Of a stretch of 64,000 nucleotides of DNA, positions 61,367 through 64,000 are shown piece by piece. Position numbers and translations under genes: made by a program. The stretch comes from Bradyrhizobium sp. Ec3.3. GTDB lineage: Bacteria; Pseudomonadota; Alphaproteobacteria; Rhizobiales; Xanthobacteraceae. The notes under the pieces were generated by a model, which worked only from the letters and a program-made list of their open reading frames with translations, did not search any database and had not been told where the DNA came from. Location of the stretch: assembly GCF_000472925.1 (NCBI RefSeq), contig NZ_KI421479.1:62001-126000 (forward strand). The letters are read 5' to 3'. Every line of letters starts with the position of its first letter. The first letter of the stretch is position 1.

Positions 61367-62080
61367 ATGAGGTCTTCCCTGGTTGCAATCGAACCCAACG
61401 GGCACTTCTGCAAGGAGTGTTCGATACGCGAGTTCAGCGTCTGCGCTTCGCTCGATGCGGCTGAACTCAGGGAGTTCGAGCATCTGGGACGCCGCGTGCA
61501 TTTTACCGCCGGCGAGACGGTCTTCTCCGAAGAAGACATCACGACGTCCTTCTACAACCTTCTCGAAGGCGTGATGAGGCTTTACAAGCTGTTGCCGGAT
61601 GGGCGGCGGCAAATCGTCGGTTTCGCGCTGCCGGGCGACTTCCTCGGAATGAATGTCTCCGGTCGCCACAACTTCTCTGCGGACGCGATCGGCCCCGTGA
61701 CGGTCTGCCAGTTCGCCAAGGCCGCCTTCGGCCGTTTCATCGAGGAGAGGCCGCATCTCCTGCGCCGTATCAACGAACTCGCGGTGCGCGAATTGAGCCA
61801 GGCCCGCGACCACATGGTCCTGCTCGGACGCCGTTCGGCGGAGGAGAAGGTCGCGACCTTTTTCCTGACCTGGCGCGAGCGCCTGATGCCGCTCAACGGC
61901 CCGTCGAACACGGTGCCGTTGCCAATGAGCCGCCAGGACATCGCCGACTATCTCGGACTGACCATCGAAACGGTCAGCCGCACCTTCACCAAGCTCGAGC
62001 GCGTCGGCGTGATCGAGATCATTCATGGCGGTATCAGCCTGCTCGATCCGGCGCGCGCCGAGGCCCTGGCGGCAGCCTGA
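61367..62080 (+). CDS. FNR-type oxygen-sensing regulator (FnrN/FixK1-like)
   Basis: A 237-residue Crp/Fnr regulator with the cysteines of an oxygen-labile iron-sulfur cluster: C15, C18 and C26 in HFCKECSIREFSVC and C114 in VTVCQF. The cyclic-nucleotide-like barrel spans about 40-150 and the helix-turn-helix is MSRQDIADYLGLTIETVSRTFTKLE, with the E-SR residues that read TTGAT half-sites. It should activate genes under low oxygen, including those with boxes in this window. An FNR box lies in its own promoter. Confidence 0.9.
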   Translation: MRSSLVAIEPNGHFCKECSIREFSVCASLDAAELREFEHLGRRVHFTAGETVFSEEDITTSFYNLLEGVMRLYKLLPDGRRQIVGFALPGDFLGMNVSGRHNFSADAIGPVTVCQFAKAAFGRFIEERPHLLRRINELAVRELSQARDHMVLLGRRSAEEKVATFFLTWRERLMPLNGPSNTVPLPMSRQDIADYLGLTIETVSRTFTKLERVGVIEIIHGGISLLDPARAEALAAA

Positions 62081-62110
62081 GAGACCTCTTTCCATGTTGA
62101 TCGCTGATTT

Positions 62111-62124
62111 TTGATCGCGATCAA
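62111..62124. promoter_or_regulatory. Perfect FNR/FixK-type box
   Basis: TTGAT-CGCG-ATCAA, an exact palindrome. A CATAAT -10 (62146-62151) places the box centre about 41 bases before the start of transcription, which leads to the 44-residue gene at 62187. Confidence 0.8.
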
Positions 62125-62186
62125 CGACGGCGATCAGCCGCCGCGCATAATGCCCAGGTTGATGAGAGCTAAAGGGGAGAGGCACC

Positions 62187-62321
62187 GTGCCGACCGATGC
62201 GCTGTTGATGACCATTGCCGTTGTGACCGTCTTCGTTGCTTTCGCGGCGGTGTTGGCGTGGGCGGACCGCCAAACGAGGCCCAACCAGCTCAAGTCGAAC
62301 GAAACAGCCCTCAAACATTGA
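62187..62321 (+). CDS. Small membrane protein under FNR-type control
   Basis: A 44-residue protein with one membrane helix (about residues 6-25, LLMTIAVVTVFVAFAAVLAW) and a polar tail. The start is GTG at 62187 after AAAGGGGAGAGG. It has a perfect FNR box and a well-placed -10 upstream. The size and layout recall small subunits or stabilisers of respiratory complexes, but no partner is nearby and no family is recognised. Confidence 0.7.
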   Translation: MPTDALLMTIAVVTVFVAFAAVLAWADRQTRPNQLKSNETALKH

Positions 62322-62476
62322 AGCGGCTGGGGTCATAGCCGCATTGGCATGACTGGAATTGAGTCGGCCGAGCGTCCATCCCAGCCCTGCGGGGCGAAGA
62401 CCGTGCATCGCCGCGGCATGGTTAATTCGCAACTCAGCATCGCGAATATCGCGCCGATGCAGCTTCTGGATGCAAA

Positions 62477-62521
62477 TTTTGGACGGCGGGAGCGGTCCCT
62501 TTCCTGGCCCCCTGTCCAAAA
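62477..62521. promoter_or_regulatory. Inverted repeat upstream of second Crp/Fnr gene
   Basis: Perfect 8-base arms TTTTGGAC (62477-62484) and GTCCAAAA (62514-62521) in the 288-bp gap before the gene at 62610. It may be a hairpin or a binding site. The gap shows no credible gene. Confidence 0.3.
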
Positions 62522-62609
62522 GTGCATATATATGGTTTCCGGTTGAAAAGCCCGGCAACGTTGACTACGCAGGAACTCCAATACCTCGCAGTCTTAGGAG
62601 TCCGGCGGC

Positions 62610-63338
62610 GTGCCTCAGGACAAGACCAGCGATCCCCGGCAGTCGTCGGGCAACAAACTGTCGGTGCTGCGCAAGCATCCGATCTTCGCTGATCTGTCGC
62701 CGGAGGCGCTCGATCAGCTCTGCCGTTACGCCAAGCACACCACCGTCAAGCGCGGCGCGATGATTGCGGCGAAGGGCGATCCCGGCAACAATCTGTTCGC
62801 GGTCATCTCCGGAACGGTGAAGATTTCCTCTTCTTCGCCAGATGGCCGCAATGCCATTCTCAATTTGATCGGTCCTGGAGAAATTTTTGGCGAGATCGCG
62901 GTGCTCGATGGTGCGCCGCGGTCGGCGGACGCGACTGCCAACACCAATTGCGAGCTCTACATCATCGACCGTCGGGACTTCCTCCCCTTCGTGAAGGGCC
63001 AGCCGGAACTGGCGATGAAATTCATCGAGCTGCTCTGCGGCCGGCTGCGCTGGACCAGCCAGCAGGTCGAGCAGGTAATCCTGCAGAACCTGCCGGGACG
63101 GCTCGCCAGCGCGCTGCTTGGCCTGACCGAGGAGCGCAAGCTCGACTCCGGCAGCGGAACCCTCGCGATCACCCAGCAGGAGATCAGCGAGATGGTCGGC
63201 ATGACCCGCGAGAGCATCAACAAGCAGTTGCGGGCCTGGGCCGCGCGGAGCTGGGTCCGCCTCGAGCATGGCGCCATCGTCGTGCTCGACATCGACGCGC
63301 TGCGCGAGCTCGCCGAAAGCGGTCTCGAAGGCGAGTGA
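62610..63338 (+). CDS. Crp-type regulator without cysteine cluster
   Basis: A 242-residue Crp/Fnr-family regulator. The nucleotide-binding-like barrel (about 20-140; GNNLFAVISGTVKISSSSPDGRNAI, GEIFGEIAVLDGAPRSADATA) keeps the GE and RSA residues typical of cyclic AMP binding, and the helix-turn-helix is ITQQEISEMVGMTRESINKQLRAW. There is no N-terminal cysteine motif, so it is not an oxygen sensor of the FNR kind. The start is GTG at 62610 with AGGAG nine bases upstream. Confidence 0.87.
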   Translation: MPQDKTSDPRQSSGNKLSVLRKHPIFADLSPEALDQLCRYAKHTTVKRGAMIAAKGDPGNNLFAVISGTVKISSSSPDGRNAILNLIGPGEIFGEIAVLDGAPRSADATANTNCELYIIDRRDFLPFVKGQPELAMKFIELLCGRLRWTSQQVEQVILQNLPGRLASALLGLTEERKLDSGSGTLAITQQEISEMVGMTRESINKQLRAWAARSWVRLEHGAIVVLDIDALRELAESGLEGE

Positions 63339-63350
63339 CAACGTTCGGTG

Positions 63351-64000
63351 TCAGCCGTCGATGATGGCGACGGCCCGCGTCCAGCCTGCCGAGGCGCGCT
63401 CGATCTTCACGGGGAAGCAGGAGACCGTGAAGCCCGTCGACGGCAGCTTCTCCAGATTGTGCAATTTCTCGAGATGGCAGTAGCCGATGTGACGCCCCGC
63501 CTTGTGGCCTTCCCAGATCAGCTTCGCATCCCCGGTCTCGGCGTATCTCTTCGCGGTATGGACGAACGGCGCGTCCCAGCTCCAGCCGTCGGTGCCGGTC
63601 AGGCGCACCCCGCGCTCGAGCAGATACATCGTGGCCTCATAGCCCATGCCGCTGCCTGAATTGACGTAGTCGGCGCACCCGAATTTCGCGCCGGCGCTGG
63701 TGTTGACGACGACGATCTCCAGCGGCGACAGCGTGTGCCCGATGCGCTCGAGCTCCTTCTCCACGTCGTACGCGGTCGCCACATAGCCGTCCGGCAGGTG
63801 GCGGAAGTCGAGCTTCACGCCGGGCTGCAGGCACCACTCCAGCGGCACCTCGTCGATGGTCCAGGCGCGCTCGCCGCGATTCATGGTGGGATGGAAGTGC
63901 CAGGGCGCATCGAGATGCGTGCCGTTGTGGGTCGATAGCGATACCTGCTCCACCGCCCATCCCTGACCATCAGGCAGATCCTCCGCCTTCAGCCCGTCGA
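63351..64000 (-). CDS. Cyclase-family metal-dependent hydrolase (partial)
   Basis: At least 216 residues, open at the right edge of the window, so its start is missing. The family signature HNGTHLDAPWHFHP gives the metal-binding histidines and aspartate; later blocks are VVVNTSAGAKFGCADYVNSG and GTDGWSWDAPF. The family includes bacterial kynurenine formamidases and other amide or lactone hydrolases; the longer form here is not the short KynB type. It is convergent with the regulator gene at 62610. Confidence 0.82.
   Translation of the reverse strand, partial: DGLKAEDLPDGQGWAVEQVSLSTHNGTHLDAPWHFHPTMNRGERAWTIDEVPLEWCLQPGVKLDFRHLPDGYVATAYDVEKELERIGHTLSPLEIVVVNTSAGAKFGCADYVNSGSGMGYEATMYLLERGVRLTGTDGWSWDAPFVHTAKRYAETGDAKLIWEGHKAGRHIGYCHLEKLHNLEKLPSTGFTVSCFPVKIERASAGWTRAVAIIDG

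Noticed and set aside
62349..62546. 65-residue frame in the gap before the second Crp-type gene
   Set aside because: No ribosome site, no hydrophobic or other protein-like pattern, and it overlaps an inverted repeat.
1..64000. CRISPR array, tRNA or rRNA gene, insertion sequence with transposase
   Set aside because: I looked for direct repeats with spacers, tRNA-like ends and transposase motifs and saw none. The TPR repeats are coding and have no spacers.

Overview
The window looks like a chromosomal segment of a Bradyrhizobium-type alphaproteobacterium (Nitrobacteraceae). The basis is high GC, alphaproteobacterial gene families, PHB granule genes, FixK/FNR-type control sites and palindromic intergenic repeats of a kind common in that genus. 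The genus call is inference; no rRNA, tRNA, CRISPR array or transposase gene was recognised.

Region by region. (1) 0-10 kb: a phasin, a small cytochrome c, a membrane protein, an alpha/beta hydrolase, then a signalling/secretion group: a TpsB-type outer-membrane transporter divergent from a secreted FecR-domain protein and a CHASE2-PAS-GGDEF-EAL protein. OpgC follows. (2) 10-17 kb: arginase, an orphan SoxC/SoxD-like sulfite dehydrogenase pair, an enolase-superfamily enzyme and an atypical NRAMP-family transporter. (3) 17-22 kb: an accessory stretch with four dispersed copies of a promoter-hairpin cassette that look like a short small-RNA family, small secreted or membrane proteins, a TPR protein and the tail of a decayed phage-like operon.

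(4) 22-47 kb: a catabolic island. It holds a CoA-transferase, a frameshifted maleylacetoacetate isomerase, a two-component flavin monooxygenase, an NMT1-type ABC transporter, an IlvD-type dehydratase and a NicX-like ring-opening dioxygenase. A tightly overlapping five-gene operon (alpha/beta hydrolase, acyl-CoA dehydrogenase, CoA ligase, opine-type dehydrogenase, 3-hydroxyacyl-CoA dehydrogenase) runs the other way, followed by an SDR, an enoyl-CoA hydratase, a PhzS-like monooxygenase, a cupin, a LivK-type binding protein, a MarR regulator, a 2-aminobenzoate-CoA-ligase-like enzyme and a RidA protein. Five sites of one operator-like motif lie only in the intergenic regions of the second half, which suggests one MarR regulon for a nitrogen-containing aromatic compound; the substrate is not determined.

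(5) 47-63 kb: a probable low-oxygen and carbon-storage block. It contains a CBS-BON protein, phasin, PHB synthase, a CHAD protein, a kinase-like APH/AAA protein, an alcohol dehydrogenase, a universal stress protein, an ADP-forming acyl-CoA synthetase/acetyltransferase fusion, an Mla-type lipid transporter, a cytochrome c, two Crp/Fnr regulators and a 44-residue membrane protein. Six FNR/FixK-type boxes (TTGA-N6-TCAA) lie between these genes, five of them about 40 bp upstream of a plausible start of transcription. The window ends inside a cyclase-family gene.
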